From positions 1-5,513 of the forward strand of contig JBMNUL010000167.1 of the NCBI GenBank assembly GCA_050946255.1: a stretch of DNA of 5,513 nucleotides, written 5' to 3'. A program made the translations under genes and the position numbers. This DNA comes from JBMNUL01 sp050946255. Its GTDB lineage: Bacteria > Actinomycetota > Coriobacteriia > Coriobacteriales > CADBOM01. A model generated the notes under the pieces. That model ran no database searches, was not told where the DNA came from, and saw only the letters and a list, made by a program, of their open reading frames with translations. Within the stretch, counting starts at the first letter, position 1. The number at the start of each line of letters is the position of its first letter. This document shows, piece after piece, positions 1 through 5,513 of this stretch.

Positions 1-375
1 AAGGGCGACGACGCCCCAGTCGGTTCCCTCGATCTTGGGGAGAACGATGTCGCACTTGTCGCCCTCCATGGAGACGGAGTTGATGATTCCGGGCTTGTTG
101 CAGAACTCCATAGCAGCCTGCACGCAGACCTCGGGGCTCGGGGAGTCGACGCAAATCGGCAGGTCGGACTCTTCCTGGATCATTCCGATGAGCCACTTCT
201 GAAGGTCGAGCTCGCCCTCGTTGCGGGAAGCGCAGCAGTCGAGGAAGTCTGCGCCGGCCTCGGTCTGCGCCTTGGCGAGATAGCGGATGTAGGACTCGTC
301 ATGCTCGTCGATTGCCTTGCTGGTGCGGGGAATCGATCCGTTGATCTTCTCGCCGATGATGTACATACCTTCCAT
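1..375 (-). CDS. Methyl-THF:corrinoid methyltransferase family protein (pterin-binding domain), C-terminal part cut by window edge
   Basis: This is the N-terminal 125 codons of a pterin-binding TIM-barrel protein of the MeTr/AcsE/MtgA type. These enzymes transfer a methyl group between methyl-THF and a cobalamin protein in the cytoplasm. The start MEGMYIIGEKIN carries the family's opening IGE+IN strand. Asp77 in CVDSPSP and Asn99 in IINSVS line up with Asp75 and Asn96 of the Moorella enzyme, both pterin-binding residues (alignment from memory). The ATG at 375-373 is preceded by AGGAGG six bases upstream; Met4 is a weaker alternative. It follows folD by 57 nt and is probably the fourth gene of the operon. 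The segments LDCCAS, DSPSP and INSVSMEGDK look more like the methyltransferases that partner MttB-type or O-demethylase systems than classical AcsE, so I give no symbol. Dihydropteroate synthase (FolP) shares the fold but is less likely, given the N-terminus and the neighbours. Confidence 0.85.
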   Translation of the reverse strand, partial: MEGMYIIGEKINGSIPRTSKAIDEHDESYIRYLAKAQTEAGADFLDCCASRNEGELDLQKWLIGMIQEESDLPICVDSPSPEVCVQAAMEFCNKPGIINSVSMEGDKCDIVLPKIEGTDWGVVAL

Positions 376-381
376 GTGTTT

Positions 382-387
382 CCTCCT
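382..387 (-). promoter_or_regulatory. Ribosome binding site of the methyltransferase gene
   Basis: On the minus strand this reads AGGAGG, a perfect Shine-Dalgarno core. It lies six bases before the ATG at 375-373, which fixes that start over the in-frame ATG three codons later. Confidence 0.8.
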
Positions 388-405
388 GTTTTAGAAACTA
401 ACCTG

Positions 406-418
406 TTTGCAGTGCAAA
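406..418. repeat. Short inverted repeat in the folD-methyltransferase gap
   Basis: TTTGC and GCAAA flank a three-base centre (AGT). It lies in the 57-nt gap after the folD stop. The stem is only five pairs and has no T-run on the minus strand, so it is not a convincing terminator. It may be a weak processing or pausing hairpin, or chance. Confidence 0.3.
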
Positions 419-432
419 TACCTTAGCTACTG

Positions 433-1287
433 CTACTGCGCGGCCTTCTCGGCCGAATCCACGACGTGGCTGATCAGCACGCTCGTGGTAACGCTTCCAA
501 CTCCACCGGGAACCGGGGTGATGGCCTCTACGATTGGCTCGACCTCGTCGAAGATGACATCTCCGCAGAGCTTGCCCTTCTCCTCGTTCCAGCCGATTCC
601 AACGTCGATGACGATCTGGCCGGGCTTGAAGTACTCGGCGCCGATCGTTTCCATCTTGCCGGCGGCGACGATGACGATGTCGGCCTCCTTGGTGATCGAG
701 GGCATGTCGACCGTCTTAGTGTGGCAGATTGTGATCGTGGCGTTCTTGTGCATCATCATCATTGCCACTGGCCTGCCGATCACGAGGCTGCGGCCGATGA
801 TCGTGCAGCGCTTGCCGCGCGGGTCGATGCCGTAGTGGTCGAGGATCTCGATGCAGGCCTGCGCGGTGCAGGGAGCGAAGCCCTGGCCGCTCTTCATGAA
901 CACGCCTGCCATGGAGCCGACCGTGATTCCGTCGATGTCTTTTGCCGGATCCATCTTGGCGATGATCGGCTTGTCATCGAGCTGCTCTGGCAGCGGGCGG
1001 AACATCAGGATGCCGTGCACGCTGTCGTCGGTGTTGATCTCGTCGAATGCGGTTTCCAGCTGCTCCTGGGTGCAATCGGCGGGGAGCACGACGTTGCGGA
1101 CGGTCACTCCCACGGACTCTGCACGCTTCGTGGCGCCGCGCTCATAGGAGAGGTCGTCATCGCGCTCGCCAACGCGAAGGATCGCGATGGTTGGCTCGAT
1201 GCCCTTTGCCTTGAGGTCTTTCACGCGTGCGGTGAGCCTGTCGTTCATTGCTGCGGCAACTTCCTTGCCGCTGAGGATTTTGGCCAT
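433..1287 (-). CDS. folD: FolD-family methylene-THF dehydrogenase, probably lacking cyclohydrolase activity
   Basis: This 284-residue protein is full length for FolD, which normally carries both NAD(P)-dependent methylene-THF dehydrogenase and methenyl-THF cyclohydrolase activity in the cytoplasm. Visible motifs are Tyr48 in the substrate site, PLP at 98-100, KDIDG at 116-120 with the conserved Asp119, the dinucleotide-binding GRSLVIGRP at 165-173, and PVPGGVG at 258-264. Aligned without gaps to E. coli FolD (from memory, constant offset of two), the cyclohydrolase Lys54 becomes Ala52 and Gln98 becomes Phe96; the usual Pro after GGVG is Ser265. In human MTHFD1, mutating the equivalent Lys56 abolishes cyclohydrolase but not dehydrogenase activity. 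I infer a dehydrogenase-only enzyme, with the missing step supplied by fchA just upstream. The start lies three bases after the fchA stop, and its GGGGG-type ribosome binding site is inside the end of fchA, so translation is probably coupled. NAD versus NADP preference cannot be read from the sequence. Confidence 0.95.
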   Translation of the reverse strand: MAKILSGKEVAAAMNDRLTARVKDLKAKGIEPTIAILRVGERDDDLSYERGATKRAESVGVTVRNVVLPADCTQEQLETAFDEINTDDSVHGILMFRPLPEQLDDKPIIAKMDPAKDIDGITVGSMAGVFMKSGQGFAPCTAQACIEILDHYGIDPRGKRCTIIGRSLVIGRPVAMMMMHKNATITICHTKTVDMPSITKEADIVIVAAGKMETIGAEYFKPGQIVIDVGIGWNEEKGKLCGDVIFDEVEPIVEAITPVPGGVGSVTTSVLISHVVDSAEKAAQ

Positions 1288-1290
1288 TTT

Positions 1291-1911
1291 CTACCCCCTG
1301 ATCCTTGCGAACACCGCGTCGTAGACCTCGTCGGCCTTGGCGCAGTACTTGTCGAGCAGGGCGTTTGCCTCGTCCTCGAGCTTCTTGGCGTAATCCTTGT
1401 CCTTCATGGACTTCGTGTTGATGAACACGTTGAGAGAGGCGCCCTTGATCGCCGCCTTGCAGCAGGTGGCGCCGACCCCTACGTCCGAGATCGCAATTGC
1501 GGTGCCGATCTGGCCCATGCGCTCCAGCAGGTCGATTGCCTTGCCGACTTCGCGCATGATGTCCATCGGGACGTCGCATGCAACGCGGAGGGCTTTCTCC
1601 ATTACCTCGTCGCGGGTGGGGTCGTCCTTGGGGATGCCATATGCCTTCGAAAGGGGCTCGAACGCCTCGGCATCGGCATCGATGAGCGAGAGGAGGTTCG
1701 CGCGAACTTCCTCGCACTGCTTCATGAGGCCTTTGACCTCGTCTTCGACATCGGCATACTTGGGTTTGCCAACCGTGAGGTCGCCAACCATGTTGCCGAG
1801 GGCGATGCCCACGGCGCCGACGAGAGCAGATGCTCCGCCGCCGCCGGGGACAGGTGCCTTCGTCGATAGGACGTCGGTAAAGGACCTGACATCTTTATCG
1901 AGAAAACTCAT
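1291..1911 (-). CDS. fchA: Methenyl-THF cyclohydrolase FchA (cyclodeaminase/cyclohydrolase family)
   Basis: This 206-residue protein belongs to the cyclodeaminase/cyclohydrolase family (the C-terminal domain family of formiminotransferase-cyclodeaminase). It shows the glycine-rich N-terminal signature PVPGGGGASALVGAVG at about residues 21-36, the central ACDVPMDIM segment, the GTAIAISDVGVGA stretch, and the conserved INTKSMKDKDY region followed by a C-terminal helix. Length is typical of stand-alone FchA. The family includes formimino-THF cyclodeaminases of histidine breakdown, but no hut gene is nearby, and the position between fhs and folD points to interconversion of 10-formyl-THF and 5,10-methenyl-THF. 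An AGAAGGAG site eight bases upstream supports the ATG at 1911-1909. The gap to fhs is 36 nt. Because the adjacent FolD appears to lack its cyclohydrolase residues, FchA may be the main cyclohydrolase of the pathway. Confidence 0.9.
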   Translation of the reverse strand: MSFLDKDVRSFTDVLSTKAPVPGGGGASALVGAVGIALGNMVGDLTVGKPKYADVEDEVKGLMKQCEEVRANLLSLIDADAEAFEPLSKAYGIPKDDPTRDEVMEKALRVACDVPMDIMREVGKAIDLLERMGQIGTAIAISDVGVGATCCKAAIKGASLNVFINTKSMKDKDYAKKLEDEANALLDKYCAKADEVYDAVFARIRG

Positions 1912-1919
1912 TTACTGAA

Positions 1920-1927
1920 CTCCTTCT
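1920..1927 (-). promoter_or_regulatory. Ribosome binding site of fchA
   Basis: The minus strand reads AGAAGGAG eight bases before the fchA ATG, inside the 36-nt gap after fhs. No terminator-like hairpin is visible in the gap, which supports cotranscription. Confidence 0.75.
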
Positions 1928-1947
1928 GAGACGCTGTGCAAAATCGA

Positions 1948-3627
1948 TTAGAACAGGCCAGTGATCTTGCCATTGGCGTCCACATCGATCTTCTCCGCGG
2001 AAGGAACCTTGGGGAGACCGGGCATCGTCATGACATCGCCGGTGAGGGCAACGATGAAGCCTGCGCCAGCGCTGACCTTGAGGTTGCGAACCGTGATCGT
2101 GAAGTCCCTCGGTGCACCGAGCAGGGCAGGATTGTCGGAGAAGGAGTACTGGGTCTTTGCCATGCAGATCGGCAGCTTGTCGAATCCGTTGGCCTCGAGC
2201 TCCTTGAGCTGTGAAGGAGCGTTGCCGACGAGCTCCACGCCGTCAGCGCGATAGATCTTGGTGGCGATGGTGTTGAGCTTGCTCTCGATGCTGTCGTTGA
2301 CATCATAGAGGAAGTCGAATGTGTTGGGCTGCTCGCAGAGCTGCACGACCTCCTCGGCGAGGTCCTTGGCTCCCTCGCCGCCCTTTGCCCATACCTCGGA
2401 CAGGCAGACGTTGACGCCGAGCTCCTTGCACTTGTCCTCGACGAGCTTGAGCTCTGCCTCGGTGTCGGTCGGGAATGCGTTGATTGCGACGACTGCCGGG
2501 AGACCGAAGTTCTTGGTGATGTTCTCGACATGCTGGAGCAGGTTCGGGAGACCCTTCTCGAGAGCGTCGAGGTCCTCATGGTTGAGGTCGTTCTTGGGAA
2601 GTCCACCGTGCATCTTGAGAGCGCGGACCGTTGCGACGATGACGACTGCATCGGGCTTGAGGCCAGCGAGGCGGCACTTGATGTCCATGAACTTCTCGGC
2701 ACCGAGGTCAGCACCGAATCCGGCCTCCGTTACGACGTAATCGGCAAGCTTGAGAGCGGTCTTGGTGGCGAGCACGGAGTTGCAGCCGTGTGCGATGTTG
2801 GCGAATGGGCCGCCGTGGACAAGCGCCGGGGTGTGCTCGAGGGTCTGGACCATGTTGGGCTTGATCGCGTCCTTGAGGAGTGCAGCCATGGCGCCGTTGG
2901 CCTTGAGGTCTGCAGCGGTGACGGGCTTGTCGTCATAGGTGTAGGCGACGACGATCTTGCCGAGGCGCTCCTTGAGGTCCATGATGTCGGTAGCCAGGCA
3001 GAAGATTGCCATGACCTCGGAAGCAACGGTGATGTCGAATCCATCCTCGCGGGGCACGCCCTGCTTGGCTCCGCCGAGTCCGTCGACGATGTGGCGCAGC
3101 TGGCGGTCGTTCATGTCGACGACGCGCTTCCAGGTGATCTTCTTGGGGTCGATGCCGAGGGCATTGCCCTGCTGAATGTGATTGTCGAGCATGGCTGCGA
3201 GCAGGTTGTTGGCAGCTCCGATTGCATGGAAGTCGCCGGTGAAGTGGAGGTTGATGTCCTCCATCGGGATGACCTGGGCATATCCGCCTCCAGCGGCACC
3301 GCCCTTGATTCCAAACACCGGGCCGAGCGAGGGCTCGCGAAGAGCGATCATCGACTTCTTGCCAATCTTGCGGAGACCGTCGCCGAGACCCACGGAAGTG
3401 GTGGTCTTGCCCTCACCTGCGGGGGTAGGGGTGATAGCAGTGACGAGGATCAGCTTGCCGTTTGGCTTGTCAGCGAGATCCTTGAGCAACTGTGTATCGA
3501 TCTTGGCTTTGTAATTGCCATATTGCTCGAGGTACTTCGCATCTACACCAGCGATCTTCGCGATCTCGGTGATGGGCAGCATTTCAGCAGCCTGAGCAAT
3601 TTCAATGTCCGACTTGACTTCAGCCAT
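1948..3627 (-). CDS. fhs: Formate-tetrahydrofolate ligase (10-formyl-THF synthetase)
   Basis: Fhs makes 10-formyl-THF from formate, THF and ATP via formyl phosphate, and is the entry point of the folate C1 branch in acetogens and many anaerobes. I start it at the ATG at 3627-3625, giving 559 residues, the usual family length. AAGGAG lies nine bases upstream, and the protein then opens MAEVKSDIEIAQ as expected. An 18-residue in-frame extension to 3681 is possible on paper but has no family match and would begin almost at the predicted transcription start. Visible are the P-loop TPAGEGKT at 68-75, REPSLGPVFGIKGGAAGGGYAQ beginning at Arg97, HFTGDFHAI at 128-136, the signature VATVRALKMHGG at 331-342, and aromatic residues Phe385 and Trp413 in positions expected to stack on the pterin. 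Nothing is missing, so it should be active. It is the first gene of the operon. Confidence 0.97.
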   Translation of the reverse strand: MAEVKSDIEIAQAAEMLPITEIAKIAGVDAKYLEQYGNYKAKIDTQLLKDLADKPNGKLILVTAITPTPAGEGKTTTSVGLGDGLRKIGKKSMIALREPSLGPVFGIKGGAAGGGYAQVIPMEDINLHFTGDFHAIGAANNLLAAMLDNHIQQGNALGIDPKKITWKRVVDMNDRQLRHIVDGLGGAKQGVPREDGFDITVASEVMAIFCLATDIMDLKERLGKIVVAYTYDDKPVTAADLKANGAMAALLKDAIKPNMVQTLEHTPALVHGGPFANIAHGCNSVLATKTALKLADYVVTEAGFGADLGAEKFMDIKCRLAGLKPDAVVIVATVRALKMHGGLPKNDLNHEDLDALEKGLPNLLQHVENITKNFGLPAVVAINAFPTDTEAELKLVEDKCKELGVNVCLSEVWAKGGEGAKDLAEEVVQLCEQPNTFDFLYDVNDSIESKLNTIATKIYRADGVELVGNAPSQLKELEANGFDKLPICMAKTQYSFSDNPALLGAPRDFTITVRNLKVSAGAGFIVALTGDVMTMPGLPKVPSAEKIDVDANGKITGLF

Positions 3628-3636
3628 GTTGTTGCA

Positions 3637-3642
3637 CTCCTT
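3637..3642 (-). promoter_or_regulatory. Ribosome binding site that fixes the fhs start
   Basis: The minus strand reads AAGGAG nine bases before the ATG at 3627-3625. The upstream in-frame ATG at 3681-3679 has no comparable site, so the shorter protein is chosen. Confidence 0.8.
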
Positions 3643-3691
3643 CTCGAAAATCTTTACAAATGGATGAAACGGATAAGACACGCAATTTCGT

Positions 3692-3697
3692 AGTATA
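3692..3697 (-). promoter_or_regulatory. Candidate -10 element of the C1 operon promoter
   Basis: The minus strand reads TATACT, one mismatch from the sigma-70 consensus, preceded by TGGT, close to an extended -10. No good -35 hexamer sits 16-18 bases upstream. Transcription would start near 3685, giving a leader of about 58 nt before fhs, too short for a typical THF riboswitch. Confidence 0.4.
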
Positions 3698-3721
3698 ACC
3701 AGTTTTTCAAGCTATCGATTT

Positions 3722-3731
3722 GGCAACTGCC
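3722..3731. repeat. Small inverted repeat upstream of the fhs promoter
   Basis: GGCA and TGCC arms surround AC. The element is centred about 40 bases upstream of the predicted fhs transcription start, where an activator or repressor could bind. The octamer TTTGGCAA that overlaps its left arm recurs near 3784. It is short enough to be chance. Confidence 0.25.
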
Positions 3732-3839
3732 CTATACCCGCGAAAAATTCCAAATTCGGAAGGATTCGGGGGGTTTGCGACCCTTTGGCAATGATTTAAC
3801 ATGCTCAAATTTAATTGAATTACCGGCACTTTTACACTT

Positions 3840-3860
3840 GATGCTAGAATCTAGAGCATC
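3840..3860. repeat. Inverted repeat overlapping the rightward promoter, possible operator
   Basis: GATGCT (3840-3845) and AGCATC (3855-3860) are perfect six-base arms separated by nine bases. The repeat covers the candidate -10 of the PRC-barrel gene and runs to the predicted transcription start, a classic place for a repressor site. No regulator gene is visible in the window. Confidence 0.35.
3842..3850 (+). promoter_or_regulatory. Candidate extended -10 promoter for the PRC-barrel gene pair
   Basis: TGCTAGAAT combines the TGn extension with TAGAAT, one mismatch from TATAAT. An AT-rich block lies upstream at about 3805-3820, but there is no clear -35. Transcription would begin near 3857, about 20 bases before the ATG at 3877. 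Confidence 0.45.
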
Positions 3861-3863
3861 GTG

Positions 3864-3869
3864 AGGGGG
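3864..3869 (+). promoter_or_regulatory. Ribosome binding site of the PRC-barrel gene
   Basis: AGGGGG lies seven bases before the ATG at 3877. It favours this start over the internal Met7 codon at 3895. Confidence 0.6.
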
Positions 3870-3876
3870 TGTCTAA

Positions 3877-4677
3877 ATGAGGACTATTTCAGAGATGAAA
3901 AAGGCCGTCGTCATGAAAGGCGACAAGAACCGCAAGATGGGGAAGATCCGATATGCTGTTTTTCATCCGACGGAACCCCGGCTCGTGGGTTTCATAATCC
4001 ACAGACACGACACCGCCGGAATGATCAAGCACGACGACAGGTTCCTTGCATATGACTCCTTCAAGGTCAGGGATGGGAGGCTCCGCGCCTCGATGGACAA
4101 GGGCGCCTGGGACGATGGGGCCTGCGAGAGGCTTGGAGTCGATTTCGACAAGTGCGTGGTCTGGAGGGGGATGCCGGTCGAGACGGAGAACGGCGAGTCC
4201 TTTGGGAAAGTAGAGGACGTCAGCTACGACGAGACCACCGGAAAAGTCCTGGGAATCACGACAGATGAGGGGCCTCTCTCGAATTTCCTAATCGGAAAGT
4301 GCAGTTTCGAGCCGGAAATGATAATCGTGTACAGGGATGGCCGGATATTGCTCACCAGCGCCGCCGCTGGGAAGGAAGCCTCTGGTGGAGCGGCGGCAAA
4401 GGCCGGTGAGGCGGCTGCCAAGATCTCCAATTCAATGAAGGAGAAGGGCCCCAAGGCCGCGAAGTCTATGGACGATGCGGTGCAGAAGGGCGCTCGGAAA
4501 CTCGGCGAGGGCATTGGGGAGATGAAGCGGCAGGGCGAGGAAGCTTCCAGGAAGCATTCCGAAATACCCCAGGAGGAGACCCTGAGCTATGCCTTGGGCA
4601 AACAGCTTGGCAAGGCGAGGGGAATGTTCGAGGAGTTCAAGGAAGAATACAACAAGGAGGCCCACAGAGATGACTGA
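3877..4677 (+). CDS. PRC-barrel domain protein with helical Ala/Lys/Glu-rich tail
   Basis: This 266-residue protein has no signal peptide or membrane segment and should be cytoplasmic. Residues 98-162 form a recognisable PRC-barrel: GMPVETENGESFGKVEDV, then TGKVLGI, ending in a strand pair with YRDGRILLT. Residues 13-65 (GKIRYAVFHPTEPRLVGF, DRFLAYDSFKV) look like a second, more divergent copy. From about 163 the sequence is low-complexity and probably helical, rich in Ala, Lys, Glu and Gly, and ends in a charged segment (MFEEFKEEYNKEAHRDD). PRC-barrels occur in photosynthetic reaction centre H subunits, RimM and many uncharacterised small proteins, usually as binding modules; the exact role here is unknown. 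The stop overlaps the next start by eight bases, so the two products are probably made together. The gene uses AGG/AGA for many arginines. Confidence 0.85.
   Translation: MRTISEMKKAVVMKGDKNRKMGKIRYAVFHPTEPRLVGFIIHRHDTAGMIKHDDRFLAYDSFKVRDGRLRASMDKGAWDDGACERLGVDFDKCVVWRGMPVETENGESFGKVEDVSYDETTGKVLGITTDEGPLSNFLIGKCSFEPEMIIVYRDGRILLTSAAAGKEASGGAAAKAGEAAAKISNSMKEKGPKAAKSMDDAVQKGARKLGEGIGEMKRQGEEASRKHSEIPQEETLSYALGKQLGKARGMFEEFKEEYNKEAHRDD
4654..4660 (+). promoter_or_regulatory. Ribosome binding site of the downstream membrane-protein gene
   Basis: AAGGAGG lies inside the last codons of the PRC-barrel gene, nine bases before the ATG at 4670. It selects this frame over the ATG at 4677, which is in another frame and opens only a short reading frame. 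Confidence 0.8.
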
Positions 4678-5513
4678 TGGGGGCCGGCGAGGCAGCTCCC
4701 ATTCCAGCGGCATCAACTCCGGCAGCAGCAACTCCGGTGGCCACGGTTCCGGGAACTATGCTTCCAACGGGCGCATTTCACGTGGGGGCCGTACAGATGC
4801 GAATCGAAACTCAGGCGACCTTCGGGAAAACTCAGACGGGCGGAATCTGCACAATATCTCGGGAAACGAGCGCCCGAGGAGAATGGTCTCCAAGGATGCA
4901 CATGATCTCGACGTGAGGAGCGCGAGCAGGGTCGAAGGTCCTGCCAAACGGAATCCCAATGTTAAGAGGCTGAGGGAAGGTTCGCTCAGAGGAGAGTCTA
5001 TAGCCGGGAAGCACGCTGCCCCGCGCAACTCCAGGACAAGGGACAAGGTTTCCAACCCCGCAGATGATTTCGAGGTCCGGCACAGCTCGTCTGGGCGCGA
5101 CCTTGTTCGCCAGGAACACTACAAGGCGCATGGCAGTGCGCTCACCAATCCGGAAAAGCATGCCAGCTCATACGAAAGATCTCGTTCTCATGGTGGGCAC
5201 GGCGGGCGAAGACGTGGCAATTCCGGCCCCGGAATGACCCGTGGGCAGCAGATCAGGAAACGGGTGCTGTTCGTATTGGTGGCCGTCCTGATCGTGGTGG
5301 GCATCGGCTTCGTCGTGTCCAGAGTGTCCTCGCTTTTCCCATTCGATGTGATGATCAACGGGCAATCGTATCAGGTCGATGCCGGGTCCAGCGTGCAGAG
5401 CATCGTGGACTCGGGGATTGTCGAGACGAACCCAGGTGATTTGCTCGCAGTTGACGGGTCGGTGCTCGAGGAGGGGAAGGGAGAGTCATTCTCTTTCAAG
5501 GTCAACGGCAAGG
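4670..5513 (+). CDS. Single-pass membrane protein with long disordered N-terminal tail, C-terminus cut by window edge
   Basis: The frame from the ATG at 4670 stays open to the window end (281 codons, no stop). Residues 1 to about 195 are low-complexity and hydrophilic, rich in Ser, Gly, Asn, Arg and His, starting MTDGGRRGSSHSSG, and are probably disordered in the cytoplasm. QIRKR then precedes one hydrophobic helix at 199-216 (VLFVLVAVLIVVGIGFVV). The positive-inside rule places the C-terminal part outside. Residues 225-281 begin a small extracellular domain: FDVMINGQSYQV, a VQSIVDSG helix, NPGDLLAVDGSV, then SFSFKVNG, resembling a ubiquitin-like or beta-grasp module. From memory, similar modules precede polysaccharide deacetylase or other envelope-enzyme domains in Coriobacteriia, but the catalytic part is outside the window, so function is unassigned. 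It overlaps the PRC-barrel gene by eight bases. Many arginines use AGG/AGA. Confidence 0.85.
   Translation, partial: MTDGGRRGSSHSSGINSGSSNSGGHGSGNYASNGRISRGGRTDANRNSGDLRENSDGRNLHNISGNERPRRMVSKDAHDLDVRSASRVEGPAKRNPNVKRLREGSLRGESIAGKHAAPRNSRTRDKVSNPADDFEVRHSSSGRDLVRQEHYKAHGSALTNPEKHASSYERSRSHGGHGGRRRGNSGPGMTRGQQIRKRVLFVLVAVLIVVGIGFVVSRVSSLFPFDVMINGQSYQVDAGSSVQSIVDSGIVETNPGDLLAVDGSVLEEGKGESFSFKVNGK

Noticed and set aside
751..763. A run of four ATG codons (Met176-179) in folD, seen as repeated cat on the plus strand
   Set aside because: It lies in the helix after the dinucleotide-binding loop, where hydrophobic residues are normal. Four repeats are too few to suggest a microsatellite function.
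466..1869. A 467-codon plus-strand open frame antisense to folD and fchA
   Set aside because: It overlies two clear enzyme genes, spans their junction, and its product is low-complexity (Asp/His/Val/Leu-rich) with no recognisable domain. Long antisense frames are expected opposite GC-rich genes with biased codon use.
3628..3681. An 18-residue N-terminal extension of Fhs from the ATG at 3681
   Set aside because: It lacks a ribosome binding site, begins near the predicted transcription start, and makes the protein longer than the family norm. The ATG at 3627 has AAGGAG nine bases upstream.
3628..3691. A THF or other riboswitch in the fhs leader
   Set aside because: The predicted leader is only about 58 nt, and I could not find the conserved segments of the THF riboswitch or a strong stem.
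2530..3693. A 387-codon plus-strand open frame antisense to fhs
   Set aside because: It mirrors the fhs codons and has no domain or ribosome binding site I can support.
4677..4916. A 79-codon plus-strand frame starting at 4677
   Set aside because: It is out of frame with the longer frame from 4670, which has the ribosome binding site and encodes a membrane helix. The Ala/Pro/Thr-rich product is a shadow.
1..5513. CRISPR arrays, tRNA or rRNA genes, insertion sequences, prophage or defence genes
   Set aside because: I saw no regularly spaced repeats, no cloverleaf-like sequence, no terminal inverted repeats with a transposase, and no defence-type protein in any frame.

Overview
The window is moderately GC-rich bacterial DNA with dense genes and strong Shine-Dalgarno sites. 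It most resembles an anaerobic Actinobacterium of the class Coriobacteriia (Eggerthella/Slackia/Olsenella type). That placement is inference: it rests on the style of the proteins, the pairing of a folate C1 operon with a PRC-barrel gene, and the type of membrane protein at the right edge. No rRNA or other marker is present to settle it.

Left two thirds (1-3627, all minus strand): a one-carbon operon transcribed right to left as fhs, fchA, folD, then a pterin-binding methyltransferase cut by the left edge. Fhs loads formate onto tetrahydrofolate (THF), FchA converts 10-formyl-THF to methenyl-THF, and FolD reduces this to methylene-THF. The last gene belongs to the family that moves methyl groups between methyl-THF and a corrinoid protein. 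This is the methyl-branch logic of Wood-Ljungdahl or methylotrophic metabolism. No methylene-THF reductase is visible, so the set is incomplete here. Gaps are 36, 3 and 57 nt, each gene has its own ribosome binding site, and no terminator was seen between them.

The most notable point is in FolD. In an ungapped alignment from memory with E. coli FolD, the cyclohydrolase lysine is Ala52 and its partner glutamine is Phe96, while the aspartate (Asp119) and the dinucleotide-binding glycines remain. This suggests a dehydrogenase-only FolD whose lost step is supplied by FchA, encoded immediately upstream.

Centre (3628-3876): a divergent intergenic region of about 250 bp. It holds a candidate -10 for the C1 operon, an extended -10 for the rightward genes, and several short inverted repeats. 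No known riboswitch was recognised.

Right third (3877-5513, plus strand): two translationally coupled genes. The first encodes a soluble protein with one clear and one probable PRC-barrel domain and a helical Ala/Lys/Glu-rich tail. The second, open at the right edge, encodes a membrane protein with a disordered cytoplasmic tail of about 195 residues, one transmembrane helix and the start of an extracellular domain. Their arginine codons lean to AGG/AGA, unlike the CGC/CGT-rich folD, which fits lower expression.
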